A DNA stretch of 64,000 nucleotides from Pseudooceanicola onchidii (GTDB taxonomy: Bacteria > Pseudomonadota > Alphaproteobacteria > Rhodobacterales > Rhodobacteraceae), in the NCBI RefSeq assembly GCF_004959925.1, contig NZ_SPUW01000001.1, forward strand, positions 1,488,001-1,552,000, in the 5' to 3' direction. The notes below the pieces were generated by a model, which worked only from the letters and a program-made list of their open reading frames with translations, ran no database searches and was not told the origin of the DNA. How positions within the stretch are numbered: the first letter of the stretch is position 1; each line of letters begins with the position of its first letter. Shown here in pieces: positions 44,258-52,290 of this stretch. Position numbers and translations under genes: made by a program.

Positions 44258-44560
44258 ATGGCCACCACCGATATCACCCTTGTCTGCTGGCGCGACATTC
44301 CGGCCCAAGTGATTGTCGGCAAAGGCCGGAAAGCCGCCAAGATGATCCTGCCCGAACGCTTCGAACAGGCCATCGACCGCGCAGCCATGAAGGTGGGGGC
44401 GTCCGATACCGACGCCTATCTCGCCGAATGGCGCAAACAGGCTCTGCCGCCGCAGGAAGGTGACCCTTCCGACATCGCCGCCCGCGAAGTGGCGCGGATC
44501 GAGACCGAGTATGACCAGGACCGCATCAAGGCCCTGATCGCAAATGATGGATGGGCATGA
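44258..44560 (+). CDS. PF13769-type (virulence-factor-named) small protein of a one-carbon operon
   Basis: A 100-aa protein (MATTDITLVCWRDIPAQVIV, then GKGRKAAKMILPERFEQAID) of the family named Virulence_fact in Pfam. The name reflects history; here the context is metabolic. AGAGGAACGCCC precedes the ATG. It is followed after 38 bases by a MetF-like gene and then a corrinoid methyltransferase gene, the usual grouping in Rhodobacterales. A small accessory role in methyl transfer is inferred. No catalytic motif is recognisable. Confidence 0.82.
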   Translation: MATTDITLVCWRDIPAQVIVGKGRKAAKMILPERFEQAIDRAAMKVGASDTDAYLAEWRKQALPPQEGDPSDIAAREVARIETEYDQDRIKALIANDGWA

Positions 44561-44598
44561 CACGATCTGATCGTGGCCCGAACTGGAGGGACCGCCTG

Positions 44599-45519
44599 AT
44601 GGCTATTCTGAACTTCGCCCGCCGCCAGGAGCCCGCCCAGGCCGATGGTCGTCTTGAAGCCTTCCTGCAGGGCTATTCGATCGAGGTGATGCCCCGCACC
44701 GCCGAGAAGGTCGAGGACTTCCGCGAGATCCTGCCCGAAGGCACCCGCGTCTACATCGCCCATATCGACGGCACGCCCATTGACGACATGGTCGCCACCG
44801 CCGCGCGCCTGTCCGACGGCGGTTTTGACGTCATGCCCCATTTCCCCGCGCGCATCATCCGCGATGCCGCCACGCTGGAAGACTGGATCAACCGCTATCA
44901 GGGTGAGGCCGGGGTCAAACAGGGCCTGATCCTCGCCGGTGGCGTCTCGGACCCCGTGGGTGAATTCCACTCCTCGATGCAGCTGCTGGAAACAGGCCTG
45001 TTCGACCGCGCGGGCTTTACCCGCCTGCACATCGCCGGCCACCCCGAAGGCAACCGCGACATCGACCCCAATGGCGGCGACGCCATGGTGATGGAGGCGC
45101 TGCGCTGGAAGCAGGCCTTCGCCGAGCGTACCGATGCCAAGGTCGCCATGGCCACCCAGTTCGCGTTCGAGGCACAGCCGATCATCGCCTGGGCCAACCG
45201 CCTGAAATCCGAAGGCATCGAACTGCCCATCCATATCGGCATCGCGGGCCCGGCCAAGCTTCAGACCCTGATCAAGTTCGCCATCGCCTGCGGCGTCGGC
45301 CCGTCGCTCAAGGTCCTTCAGAAGCGCGCCATGGACGTGACCAAGCTGGTCCTGCCCTACGAGCCGACCGACCTGCTGGCGGATCTGGCCCAGCACAAGC
45401 TGGAAAACCCCGACAGCCTGATCGAACAGGCGCATATCTTCCCGCTTGGCGGCATCAAGACCGCCGCCAAATGGGTCACCGACAACGCGGGCGACGCCGG
45501 TAAACCGGCCGCAGCCTGA
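44599..45519 (+). CDS. Methylenetetrahydrofolate reductase family protein
   Basis: A 306-aa TIM-barrel protein resembling MetF. It would reduce 5,10-methylene-THF to 5-methyl-THF or run the reverse reaction. EVMPRTAEKVEDFREIL near residue 30, VMPHFPARIIRD near residue 80 and GLILAGGVSDPVGEF near residue 115 fit the pattern; HIAGHPEGNRDIDP near residue 150 is a folate/FAD region. It differs from typical MetF at the N-terminus. GGAGGG nine bases upstream supports the start at 44599. It sits in an operon with the corrinoid methyltransferase, so it could support methyl-group oxidation as well as methionine synthesis. Confidence 0.85.
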   Translation: MAILNFARRQEPAQADGRLEAFLQGYSIEVMPRTAEKVEDFREILPEGTRVYIAHIDGTPIDDMVATAARLSDGGFDVMPHFPARIIRDAATLEDWINRYQGEAGVKQGLILAGGVSDPVGEFHSSMQLLETGLFDRAGFTRLHIAGHPEGNRDIDPNGGDAMVMEALRWKQAFAERTDAKVAMATQFAFEAQPIIAWANRLKSEGIELPIHIGIAGPAKLQTLIKFAIACGVGPSLKVLQKRAMDVTKLVLPYEPTDLLADLAQHKLENPDSLIEQAHIFPLGGIKTAAKWVTDNAGDAGKPAAA

Positions 45520-45552
45520 TCCCCCAGAACACCAATAAGACAAGGGACAGCC

Positions 45553-46530
45553 ATGACCCGCACCGTGCTTGAAAGCAAGACCAAGACCGTCACCATCGGG
45601 TTCGACGAACCCTTCTGCGTGATCGGCGAACGGATCAACCCGACCGGCCGCAAGAAGCTGGCCGCCGAACTTGAGATGGACGATTTCTCGACCGTCGAAA
45701 AGGACGCCATCGAACAGGTCGCCTGTGGCGCCATGGTGCTCGACATCAACTCGGGCGCCGTTTTCACCAACAAGATGGCCTCGGATCCGCGTTACGCCGA
45801 CAACAACTTTGTCGAACCGATGCTGATGCCGGAACTGGTCAAGCGCGTGCAGGCGCTGGTCGACGTACCGCTGTGCATCGACAGCTCGGTTCCCGGCGCG
45901 CTCGAGGCCGGGCTCGAGGCCGCCGAAGGCCGCCCGCTCCTGAACTCCGTCACCGGCGAAGAAGAGCGGCTGGAAATCGTCCTGCCGCTGGTCAAGAAGT
46001 ACAATGTGCCGGTCGTCGCGATCTCCAACGACGACACCGGCATTTCCGAAGACCCCGACGTCCGCTTTGCCGTCGCCAAGAAGATCGTCGAACGTGCTGC
46101 CGACTTTGGCATTCCGGCCCATGACATCGTCGTCGATCCGCTGGTCATGCCGATCGGCGCCATGGCCACCGCCGGCCAGCAGGTCTTCACCCTCGTGCGT
46201 CGCCTGCGGGACGAGCTTGGCGTGAACACCACCTGCGGCGCGTCCAACGTGTCCTTCGGCCTGCCGCACCGCCACGGCATCAACGCCGCCTTCCTGCCCA
46301 TGGCCATCGGCGCCGGCATGACCTCGGCCATCATGAACCCGGTCCGCCAGGTCGAGATGGAGGCGATCAAAGCCGCCAACATGCTGATGAACCACGATCC
46401 GAACGGCAGCGCCTGGATCGGCTTTTCCCGCGTGATCGACGCCGTGGCCGAAGGCGCGACCTTTGCCGAGGCGTCGAAAGCCGCCATGGAAGCCGGATCG
46501 GGCCGCGGAGGCCGACGCCGCCGCCGCTGA
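45553..46530 (+). CDS. Methyltetrahydrofolate:corrinoid methyltransferase
   Basis: A 325-aa dihydropteroate-synthase-like TIM barrel of the pterin-binding type. It opens with FCVIGERINPTGRKKLAAEL near residue 20, the signature of methyltetrahydrofolate-corrinoid methyltransferases (MetH pterin module, AcsE). ACGAMVLDINSGAVF near residue 57 and PLCIDSSVPGALEAGLEAA near residue 105 carry pterin ligands. It would pass methyl groups between THF and a corrinoid protein. The corrinoid protein gene itself is not in the window. The C-terminus is Arg/Gly-rich (GRGGRRRRR), unusual for the family. A terminator follows. Confidence 0.9.
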   Translation: MTRTVLESKTKTVTIGFDEPFCVIGERINPTGRKKLAAELEMDDFSTVEKDAIEQVACGAMVLDINSGAVFTNKMASDPRYADNNFVEPMLMPELVKRVQALVDVPLCIDSSVPGALEAGLEAAEGRPLLNSVTGEEERLEIVLPLVKKYNVPVVAISNDDTGISEDPDVRFAVAKKIVERAADFGIPAHDIVVDPLVMPIGAMATAGQQVFTLVRRLRDELGVNTTCGASNVSFGLPHRHGINAAFLPMAIGAGMTSAIMNPVRQVEMEAIKAANMLMNHDPNGSAWIGFSRVIDAVAEGATFAEASKAAMEAGSGRGGRRRRR

Positions 46531-46551
46531 CCGTCACCTACCGGATCCTTT

Positions 46552-46580
46552 GAAACCCCGCCCGAAAATGGCGGGGTTTC
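46552..46580 (+). terminator. Intrinsic terminator of the one-carbon operon
   Basis: GAAACCCCGCC (46552-46562) pairs with GGCGGGGTTTC (46570-46580) around a seven-base CGAAAAT loop, followed by TTCGTTTC. It begins 21 bases after the corrinoid methyltransferase stop codon. Confidence 0.85.
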
Positions 46581-46629
46581 TTCGTTTCAGACGGACTTTC
46601 AGAAAAGATGCGCAATTCGGGACGGTGGC

Positions 46630-46645
46630 GTAACCGGACCTTAAC
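46630..46645 (+). promoter_or_regulatory. CtrA-like binding site upstream of the chemotaxis operon
   Basis: GTAA-CCGGACC-TTAAC at 46630-46645 matches the CtrA site TTAA-N7-TTAAC at all but the first base. It lies 89 bases before the STAS gene. CtrA is known to control motility and chemotaxis in Rhodobacterales. The assignment is by motif and context only. Confidence 0.55.
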
Positions 46646-46733
46646 TCACGCTGGCCTATCACCGTTCCGAGATCCTCGAACAACGGGAGTCCGAGCGTGA
46701 CAACCCAATTGCGATCAGCCCCGGGTCGGCACC

Positions 46734-47009
46734 ATGGCTGAAACTTACAAGCTGCCGCCGAAACTAGACCTGCCCGCCGCCGCCCCACTCGCGGCCGAAT
46801 TGCGCGCGCGCCTGACCGACGACCTCACCCTCGACGCGGGTGAGGTCACGCAGATCGGCGCGCTGTGCACGCAGGTCATCGCCTCTGCGGCCCTCAGTTT
46901 TGCCGCAGCAGATCATCAGCTGACCATCGTCAACACCACGGACCGGGTCATCGACCAGCTCCGCAACCTCGGTTTCACGCCCGAAAGCCTGTCGGAGATC
47001 CGTACATGA
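46734..47009 (+). CDS. STAS-domain protein of the chemotaxis operon
   Basis: A 91-aa single STAS domain (LPPKLDLPAAAPLAAELRAR, then LDAGEVTQIGALCTQVIASA), the fold of anti-sigma-factor antagonists. The position of the usual phosphoserine is occupied by G/A (QIGALC), so phosphorylation is doubtful. STAS genes often head alphaproteobacterial che operons; the role is unknown. The ATG at 46734 has weak support upstream. The stop overlaps the first cheY by four bases. Confidence 0.85.
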   Translation: MAETYKLPPKLDLPAAAPLAAELRARLTDDLTLDAGEVTQIGALCTQVIASAALSFAAADHQLTIVNTTDRVIDQLRNLGFTPESLSEIRT

Positions 47010-47371
47010 CCCTGACCGTTCTCGCCGTAGATGACAGCCGGACGATGCGCGACATGATCCGCATGTGCCTCGTCCCCGCCGGGTTCGAAGTGCACCTGGC
47101 CGACGATGGTGTCCACGGGGTCGAGGTGCTGGAAGGCATCGATCCCGACGCGATCATCACCGACATCAACATGCCGCGCATGGACGGGTTCGGGTTCATC
47201 GACGCCGTGCGCAAGCAGGATGACCACAGGGCCACCCCGATCCTTGTGCTGACAACCGAAAGCGCCCCGGAGCTCAAGCAAAGGGCCCGCAACGCCGGTG
47301 CCACCGGCTGGATCGTCAAACCCTTCGATCCCGAAAAGCTGGTCAAGGCCCTGACCATGGTAACTGGATAA
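47006..47371 (+). CDS. cheY: Chemotaxis response regulator CheY (first copy)
   Basis: A 121-aa single-domain receiver. The acidic pocket is VDDSR (D9, D10), phosphoacceptor D53 in AIITDINMPRMDGF, Thr in VLTTESAPE and Lys in WIVKPFDPEK. CheY-type proteins are phosphorylated by CheA and act on the flagellar motor or serve as phosphate sinks. Its start overlaps the STAS gene stop and cheA begins 13 bases later. There are two CheY genes in this cluster; which one binds the motor cannot be told. Confidence 0.92.
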   Translation: MTLTVLAVDDSRTMRDMIRMCLVPAGFEVHLADDGVHGVEVLEGIDPDAIITDINMPRMDGFGFIDAVRKQDDHRATPILVLTTESAPELKQRARNAGATGWIVKPFDPEKLVKALTMVTG

Positions 47372-47383
47372 GGAGGCCCGGGA

Positions 47384-49570
47384 ATGAGCGACTCAAACGA
47401 CCCGATGGCCGAAATCCGGGCCTCGTTCTTCATCGAATGCGACGAACTGCTCGAAGCGCTTCAGGACGGGCTCGAACAGCTCTCCGAAGGCGCCGATGAC
47501 CCGGAAACGATCAACATCGTCTTCCGCGCCGTGCATTCCATTAAGGGCGGTGCCGGTGCCTTCGGCCTCGAAAGCCTGGTTCGTTTCGCACACAGCTATG
47601 AAACCGTGCTGGATGAGGTGCGGTCCGGCAAGCTCGACGCCGACAGCGAGGCGCAGAAGGTCTTCTACCAGGCCGCCGATCACCTGTCGGACCTCGTACG
47701 CATGTCGCGCGACGGTGAGGAGATACCGGCCAACGACGGCGAAGACCTGATCGCGGCATTGAACGCCCTGGTCGGTGATCTTGCGCAAGACGACGTCGAG
47801 CCCGAAGATTTCCAACCCCTCGGCGTTGCGATCTCGCTTGACCTGCCCGCCGTCGATGACGCCCCCGCCACGCCTGTCTTCCTGGTCGACTTCAAGCCCG
47901 GCCAGGAACTGTTCGCCACCGGCAACGAACCCCAGATGCTGCTTCGCAACCTCTGCGATCTGGGCCAGGCCGAGGTCACCTGCCACGTGGCCGACCTGCC
48001 TCATCTGGATCAGCTGGCCCCTGAAACCCCGTATTTTCATTGGACGATCCGGCTCGAAGCCGCAATTTCCGAGGCCGAGATCCGCGACGTCTTCGAATTT
48101 GTCGATGGCCTGTGCGAGTTGACAGTCACGCAGGAAAATGGCGCGGCACCCGACAACCCGGACCTGCCTGCGCCCGACGCGCCCGTCAATGACGAGGCGG
48201 ATGCGGCCCCCCCGCCAGAACCTGCACCGGCACCTGTCGAACCCGCCACGGCACAGGCCCCGAAGCCGGACCTGGAACTGGTCCCGACCACGCCCAAACC
48301 CGCGAGCCCTGCGGACAAGACATCACCGGCCAAACCCTCCGGCCCCGCAGGCCAGAAGTCCGTCGTCCGGGTCGATCTGGAACGGATCGAGCGGCTGGTG
48401 AACCTCGTCGGCGAACTGGTCATCAACCAGGCGATGCTGGCGCAAAGCCTAGATCAGGCCGGCCTCTCTCCGCATTCCGACGCGATGAACGGGCTCGAAG
48501 AATTCCAGCGCCTCACGCGGGATATCCAGGACAGCGTGATGATGATCCGTGCGCAGCCGGTCAAATCGCTGTTCCAACGCATGTCCCGCATCGTCCGCGA
48601 AGCCTCTGCAGCCGTGCGCAAGGAGGTGCGTTTCGTCACGGACGGCGAGGCAACCGAGGTCGACAAGACCGTCATCGAACGTCTCGCAGACCCGCTGACC
48701 CACATGATCCGCAATGCCGTGGACCACGGCCTGGAGTCGACCGAAGATCGCACCGCGGCCGGCAAGAACCCGGTCGGTCAGGTCCGGCTGTCGGCTGCGC
48801 ACCGCTCCGGTCGCGTCATCATCGAGGTCGCCGACGACGGCGGCGGCATCAACCGCCCGCGCGTCCTTGGCATCGCCAAGTCCAAGGGACTGATCCCTGC
48901 GGATGCGACGCTCAGCGACGGTGAAATAGACAACCTGCTGTTTCTGCCGGGCTTCTCCACGGCAAGCGAAGTGTCGGATCTCTCCGGCCGCGGCGTTGGC
49001 ATGGACGTGGTCAAGACGTCGATCCAGCAGTTGGGCGGCCGCATCACCATCACCTCGGAAAAGGGCAAAGGCACCAGCTTCTCCATCAGTCTGCCCCTCA
49101 CGTTGGCGGTGCTGGACGGCATGGTCGTGAACGTCGCGGGCGAGACCCTGGTTCTGCCTTTGAACGTCGTCGTCGAGACCCTGTCGCTCGGCCCCGACGA
49201 TGTCCAGATGCTCCGCCCCGGTGCCCATGTGGTCCGCGTGCGCGGCGGCTTTGTCCCGCTCTACGATCTCGGCGTGATGCTCGGCTATCGCGCGCCACGA
49301 GACTCGCTGGAAAAGGCGATTGTCCTGCTTATCTCGCTCGAGGATGGCACCCGCGCGGCACTTGTGATCGACGGCATCCAGGACCAACGGCAGGTCGTCA
49401 TCAAGGGGCTGGACGACAGCTTCTACCGCGCGCCCGGCATCGCCGCGGCCACCATTCTCGGCGACGGCCGAATCGCCCTGATCCTGGATCCCGCCGACGT
49501 GATTGCCGCCTCCGGAAACTTCCCCCAGGCAGACCTGTCCATCATGGAAAGGAAGGTTGTAAATGACTGA
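47384..49570 (+). CDS. cheA: Chemotaxis histidine kinase CheA
   Basis: CheA autophosphorylates and feeds CheY and CheB. The 728-aa protein has the P1 Hpt domain with His51 in AVHSIKGGAGAFG, a P2-like region, and a Pro/Ala-rich linker near residues 255-325. The P3 dimerisation domain begins at RVDLERIERLVNLVGELVIN near 328. The P4 ATPase has RNAVDHGLEST, VADDGGGINRP and SGRGVGMDVVK, and the P5 CheW-like domain covers about 570-710 (LDGMVVNVAGETLVLPL). The strong ribosome-binding site AAGGAGG precedes it. It overlaps cheW by eight bases. Confidence 0.97.
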   Translation: MSDSNDPMAEIRASFFIECDELLEALQDGLEQLSEGADDPETINIVFRAVHSIKGGAGAFGLESLVRFAHSYETVLDEVRSGKLDADSEAQKVFYQAADHLSDLVRMSRDGEEIPANDGEDLIAALNALVGDLAQDDVEPEDFQPLGVAISLDLPAVDDAPATPVFLVDFKPGQELFATGNEPQMLLRNLCDLGQAEVTCHVADLPHLDQLAPETPYFHWTIRLEAAISEAEIRDVFEFVDGLCELTVTQENGAAPDNPDLPAPDAPVNDEADAAPPPEPAPAPVEPATAQAPKPDLELVPTTPKPASPADKTSPAKPSGPAGQKSVVRVDLERIERLVNLVGELVINQAMLAQSLDQAGLSPHSDAMNGLEEFQRLTRDIQDSVMMIRAQPVKSLFQRMSRIVREASAAVRKEVRFVTDGEATEVDKTVIERLADPLTHMIRNAVDHGLESTEDRTAAGKNPVGQVRLSAAHRSGRVIIEVADDGGGINRPRVLGIAKSKGLIPADATLSDGEIDNLLFLPGFSTASEVSDLSGRGVGMDVVKTSIQQLGGRITITSEKGKGTSFSISLPLTLAVLDGMVVNVAGETLVLPLNVVVETLSLGPDDVQMLRPGAHVVRVRGGFVPLYDLGVMLGYRAPRDSLEKAIVLLISLEDGTRAALVIDGIQDQRQVVIKGLDDSFYRAPGIAAATILGDGRIALILDPADVIAASGNFPQADLSIMERKVVND

Positions 49571-50021
49571 AACAACAACAAACCACAGCCTCGAACTGCT
49601 GACCTTCCGCGTCGCAGAGCAGGAATATTCGCTCGACATCATGTCCGTACGGGAAATCCGTGGATGGACCCGCACGACCCCGATGCCCCACGCCCCCGAA
49701 TACATGCGCGGTGTGATCAACCTGCGCGGGACCGTCCTGCCGGTCATGGATCTCGCCCGTCGGCTGAACCTGCCCTCCCGTGAGGTCACCGATCGCAATG
49801 TGATCATCGTGGTCAAGATCAACGGAACGCTGACCGGCCTTCTGGTCGACGCGGTCTCGGACATCGTCGCGATGACCGAAGACGACCTTCAACCGCCGCC
49901 CGAACTGTCCTCTGATCCGCAGATGGCCGTCGTGCGTGCGCTCACAGTGATCGACGATCGCATGATCCGTGTCCTCGACCTGTCGGCCATCGTCCCGGCA
50001 ACCTCGGAAGAGGCCGCATGA
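49563..50021 (+). CDS. cheW: Chemotaxis coupling protein CheW
   Basis: CheW links receptors to CheA. The 152-aa product is a single CheW domain: LLTFRVAEQEYSLDIMSVRE near the N-terminus, YMRGVINLRGTVLPVMDLAR in the middle and DRMIRVLDLSAIV at the end. The gene overlaps cheA by eight bases at its start and cheR by four at its end. AAGGAAGG lies upstream of the ATG at 49563. Nothing unusual is visible. Confidence 0.97.
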   Translation: MTETTTNHSLELLTFRVAEQEYSLDIMSVREIRGWTRTTPMPHAPEYMRGVINLRGTVLPVMDLARRLNLPSREVTDRNVIIVVKINGTLTGLLVDAVSDIVAMTEDDLQPPPELSSDPQMAVVRALTVIDDRMIRVLDLSAIVPATSEEAA

Positions 50022-50893
50022 CAGCCGCGGCGACCACCGGTGGCGGCACGCTGACAGAGGCCGCCTTTGGCAAGATCTCGGCCCTTGCCAAGGCCGAGGC
50101 CGGCCTCGTGCTGCCAACGACCAAGCTGACCATGGTACAATCCCGCTTGCGCCACCGCATGTCTGCCCTGGGGCTGCCCACCTACAATGACTACGTCGAA
50201 TTCGTCACCAGTCAGAAGGGCGCGGAAGAACGGCGGCACATGATCTCGGCTCTCACCACCAACGTGTCGCATTTCTTCCGCGAAAACCATCACTTCGAGA
50301 TCTTTCGCGACAGGGCCCTGCCCCTGCTGATGGCGAAATCGAGAGCCGGACACCCCGTCCGGATCTGGTCTGCCGGCTGCTCAAGCGGTCAGGAACCCTA
50401 TTCGATCGCCATGACGATCCAGGAGGCCGCGCCCGAGCTTGCCGCGCGGGACGTGTTGATCCTCGCGTCGGACATCGACCCCAACATCCTCGACAAGGCC
50501 GAGGCCGGTATCTACTCGGAACAGCAGATCAACGGGATCCCACCCGAGATGCGCAAGAAATACCTTCGCCCCTCAGGCAACGGGCTCCAGATCGACACCG
50601 GCCTCAAGCGCATGATCCGCTTCAGAGAGCTCAACCTGCTGCGCGACTGGCCAATGCGCAACAAGTTCGATGCGATCTTCTGTCGGAATGTCGTGATCTA
50701 CTTCGACGCCCCGACACAGGACACGCTCTGGCCTCGTTTCGAAAACGCGCTGGCGCCCGAGGGCTGGTTCTTTCTTGGGCACTCCGAACGTGTGTCTGAT
50801 GCCGCAGCAACGCGGTTCACATCGGTCGGAATGACCGCCTACCGAACAAAACCCGGGGCAGAAGCCCCCACGACGAAAGTGAAGGAAGCCTGA
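50018..50893 (+). CDS. cheR: Chemotaxis protein methyltransferase CheR
   Basis: CheR methylates Glu residues of chemoreceptors with SAM. The 291-aa protein has the N-terminal helical domain (residues about 15-75), including MSALGLPTYNDYVEFVTSQ, then ALTTNVSHFFRENHHFEIF. The SAM-binding motif is IWSAGCSSGQEPYSIAM near residue 118, and DAIFCRNVVIYFDAPTQ lies near residue 220. No beta-subdomain insertion is missing. It begins in the cheW stop codon (ATGA) and is followed by the second cheY after one base. Confidence 0.96.
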   Translation: MTAAATTGGGTLTEAAFGKISALAKAEAGLVLPTTKLTMVQSRLRHRMSALGLPTYNDYVEFVTSQKGAEERRHMISALTTNVSHFFRENHHFEIFRDRALPLLMAKSRAGHPVRIWSAGCSSGQEPYSIAMTIQEAAPELAARDVLILASDIDPNILDKAEAGIYSEQQINGIPPEMRKKYLRPSGNGLQIDTGLKRMIRFRELNLLRDWPMRNKFDAIFCRNVVIYFDAPTQDTLWPRFENALAPEGWFFLGHSERVSDAAATRFTSVGMTAYRTKPGAEAPTTKVKEA

Positions 50894-50894
50894 C

Positions 50895-51281
50895 ATGGCA
50901 CTGCGCGATCAGATCCGGATCATGGTGGTGGACGACATGTCGACCAGCCGTGGCCTCATCACCCAGGCCCTCGACGCCTTTGGCATTCGCAACGTCGCCA
51001 GCACGGCTGATGGTCCAAGCGCGTTGAAAACGCTGGAAACCCAGCCGGTCCACCTGGTGATCTCGGACTACAACATGCCGGGCATGGACGGGCTGCAACT
51101 GCTGCACCGTCTGCGCACGGGTCCAAAGACCAAGGGAGTCGGGTTCATCCTGATCACCGGGAAGGCTGACAAGGCCATCATCGATCAGGGACGCAAGTTG
51201 GGGATGAACAATTTTCTCAAGAAACCTTTTGAGCCCAAAGACCTGCAAACCTGCATCGAAGCCGTCGTGGGGCGTCTGTGA
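50895..51281 (+). CDS. Chemotaxis response regulator CheY (second copy)
   Basis: A 128-aa receiver domain with D13, D14 (MVVDDMSTSRG), phosphoacceptor D58 (LVISDYNMPGMDGL), Thr in FILITGKADK and Lys in FLKKPFEPKD. The sequence around YNMPGMDGLQLL is closer to motor-binding CheY than the first copy, in my view. It starts one base after cheR, with GAAGGAAG upstream. Its stop overlaps the next small gene by four bases (GTGA). Confidence 0.93.
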   Translation: MALRDQIRIMVVDDMSTSRGLITQALDAFGIRNVASTADGPSALKTLETQPVHLVISDYNMPGMDGLQLLHRLRTGPKTKGVGFILITGKADKAIIDQGRKLGMNNFLKKPFEPKDLQTCIEAVVGRL

Positions 51282-51661
51282 ACGGGCCCGATACCAAAAA
51301 AACGTCCCACGCGTCGGCCCCTGAGGTTCCGGCAGACGTCCTCATGTCTGTCCTGGGCGAGCAGGTCTCGACGCTCCATGGCCTGGCGCATGAGCTGGAG
51401 AGATCCCTGTCCGAAACTCTGAGCGCAACGGACAGGCTGTCCGCCGAGGCTTTTCGTACTTTGCAGAGGCTCGACTACCTCCGACAGTCGCTCAAGGACA
51501 TCGGCGCCGTGATGTCGCATGTCGGAGAGAAGCTCAGCTGGACTGAGGGCCGCGAAGTGCACCTCGACAGTCTGCACGAACTTGTCGACATGCGGGAAAG
51601 TCTTGAGGGGCTGGTCCCAAAAAAGGACAACGGCGCTGCGGTGCATGACATCTGGCTCTGA
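51278..51661 (+). CDS. Small helical protein at the end of the che operon, unknown
   Basis: A 127-aa protein starting with GTG within the cheY stop codon. It is predicted almost all helical, with heptad-like stretches (VLGEQVSTLHGLAHELERSL, then RLDYLRQSLKDIGAVMSHVG) suggesting a coiled coil. The C-terminus is VHDIWL. I do not recognise a family. Position and coupling suggest a chemotaxis accessory protein; a CheZ-like phosphatase is possible, but no CheZ DxxxQ signature stands out. The intrinsic terminator at 51695-51718 follows. Confidence 0.65.
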   Translation: MNGPDTKKTSHASAPEVPADVLMSVLGEQVSTLHGLAHELERSLSETLSATDRLSAEAFRTLQRLDYLRQSLKDIGAVMSHVGEKLSWTEGREVHLDSLHELVDMRESLEGLVPKKDNGAAVHDIWL

Positions 51662-51694
51662 CCGCACCCCCCTTTGATTACGTGAAATGCTAAG

Positions 51695-51718
51695 CCCTCG
51701 GATCCCGCAATCCGAGGG
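51695..51718. terminator. Bidirectional hairpin between the che operon and cheD
   Basis: CCCTCGGAT (51695-51703) and ATCCGAGGG (51710-51718) form a nine-base stem around CCCGCA, followed by TTTGCTTTGG on the plus strand. It separates the convergent chemotaxis operons and can end the plus-strand operon; on the minus strand the tail is poor. Confidence 0.7.
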
Positions 51719-51761
51719 TTTGCTTTGGCCCAACGGTATTAAAAAACCTCGGCGACCTAGT

Positions 51762-52274
51762 CTAAAAAAGTTCCACATCATTGCGCGCGGGCACTTTGAC
51801 GGCAGGCGTTGGCTCGGGTGCCGAGGCGACCGTTTTCTGCATGACCCGGCCTTCAGCCGGATAGAAACGGATATGCCGTGCAGAAGACCCGCCGAGCGAA
51901 TTCCCGATGCATGGGATCCCCTCTTGATCAAGAAACTTCAGCGCAAAGGCACCATTGGCATGTCCGATGTCCGACAGGCCGCGGACCATGCGGGCTCCGC
52001 CGAAAACCTTTGCCTTCAAGCGGGTCCGCATTGCCCCTTCCCGGACGAGCGCATTGATCAACAGCTCCATCGCGTTGACACCGGCAAAGTCATTGGCGAT
52101 TCCTCCGACATTGGATTGCGCCACCAGGATGTGGTTCATGCCGCCGACGCCTGCGGTGTCATCCCACAGACACACGGCGACACACGACCCCAGGATCGTT
52201 GAGATGACAGCGCCCGACTTGCCGGAGACGGCAAACTCACCCTGGGAAATGCTGACGGATTCAGGTTTGTTCAT
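51762..52274 (-). CDS. cheD: Chemoreceptor glutamine deamidase CheD
   Basis: CheD deamidates Gln residues of chemoreceptors. The 170-aa protein has the catalytic Cys in ISTILGSCVAVCLWD near residue 27 and His in GVGGMNHILVAQ near residue 45, with Thr/Ser of the triad in the first motif. KAKVFGGARMVRGLSDIGHA near residue 93 and SLGGSSARHIRFYPAEGRV near residue 130 are typical. The start at 52274 (MNKPESVSI) follows cheB by 16 bases; the open frame upstream is within cheB. It ends 43 bases before the bidirectional hairpin. Confidence 0.95.
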   Translation of the reverse strand: MNKPESVSISQGEFAVSGKSGAVISTILGSCVAVCLWDDTAGVGGMNHILVAQSNVGGIANDFAGVNAMELLINALVREGAMRTRLKAKVFGGARMVRGLSDIGHANGAFALKFLDQEGIPCIGNSLGGSSARHIRFYPAEGRVMQKTVASAPEPTPAVKVPARNDVELF

Positions 52275-52290
52275 GGATTGCACTCGATCC

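Noticed and set aside
44258-44560. Virulence gene
   Set aside because: The Pfam name Virulence_fact is historical. The genomic context is one-carbon metabolism and nothing else suggests pathogenicity.
44416-46395. A 659-codon minus-strand frame antisense to the one-carbon operon
   Set aside because: It runs across the ends of three real genes and has no domain similarity.
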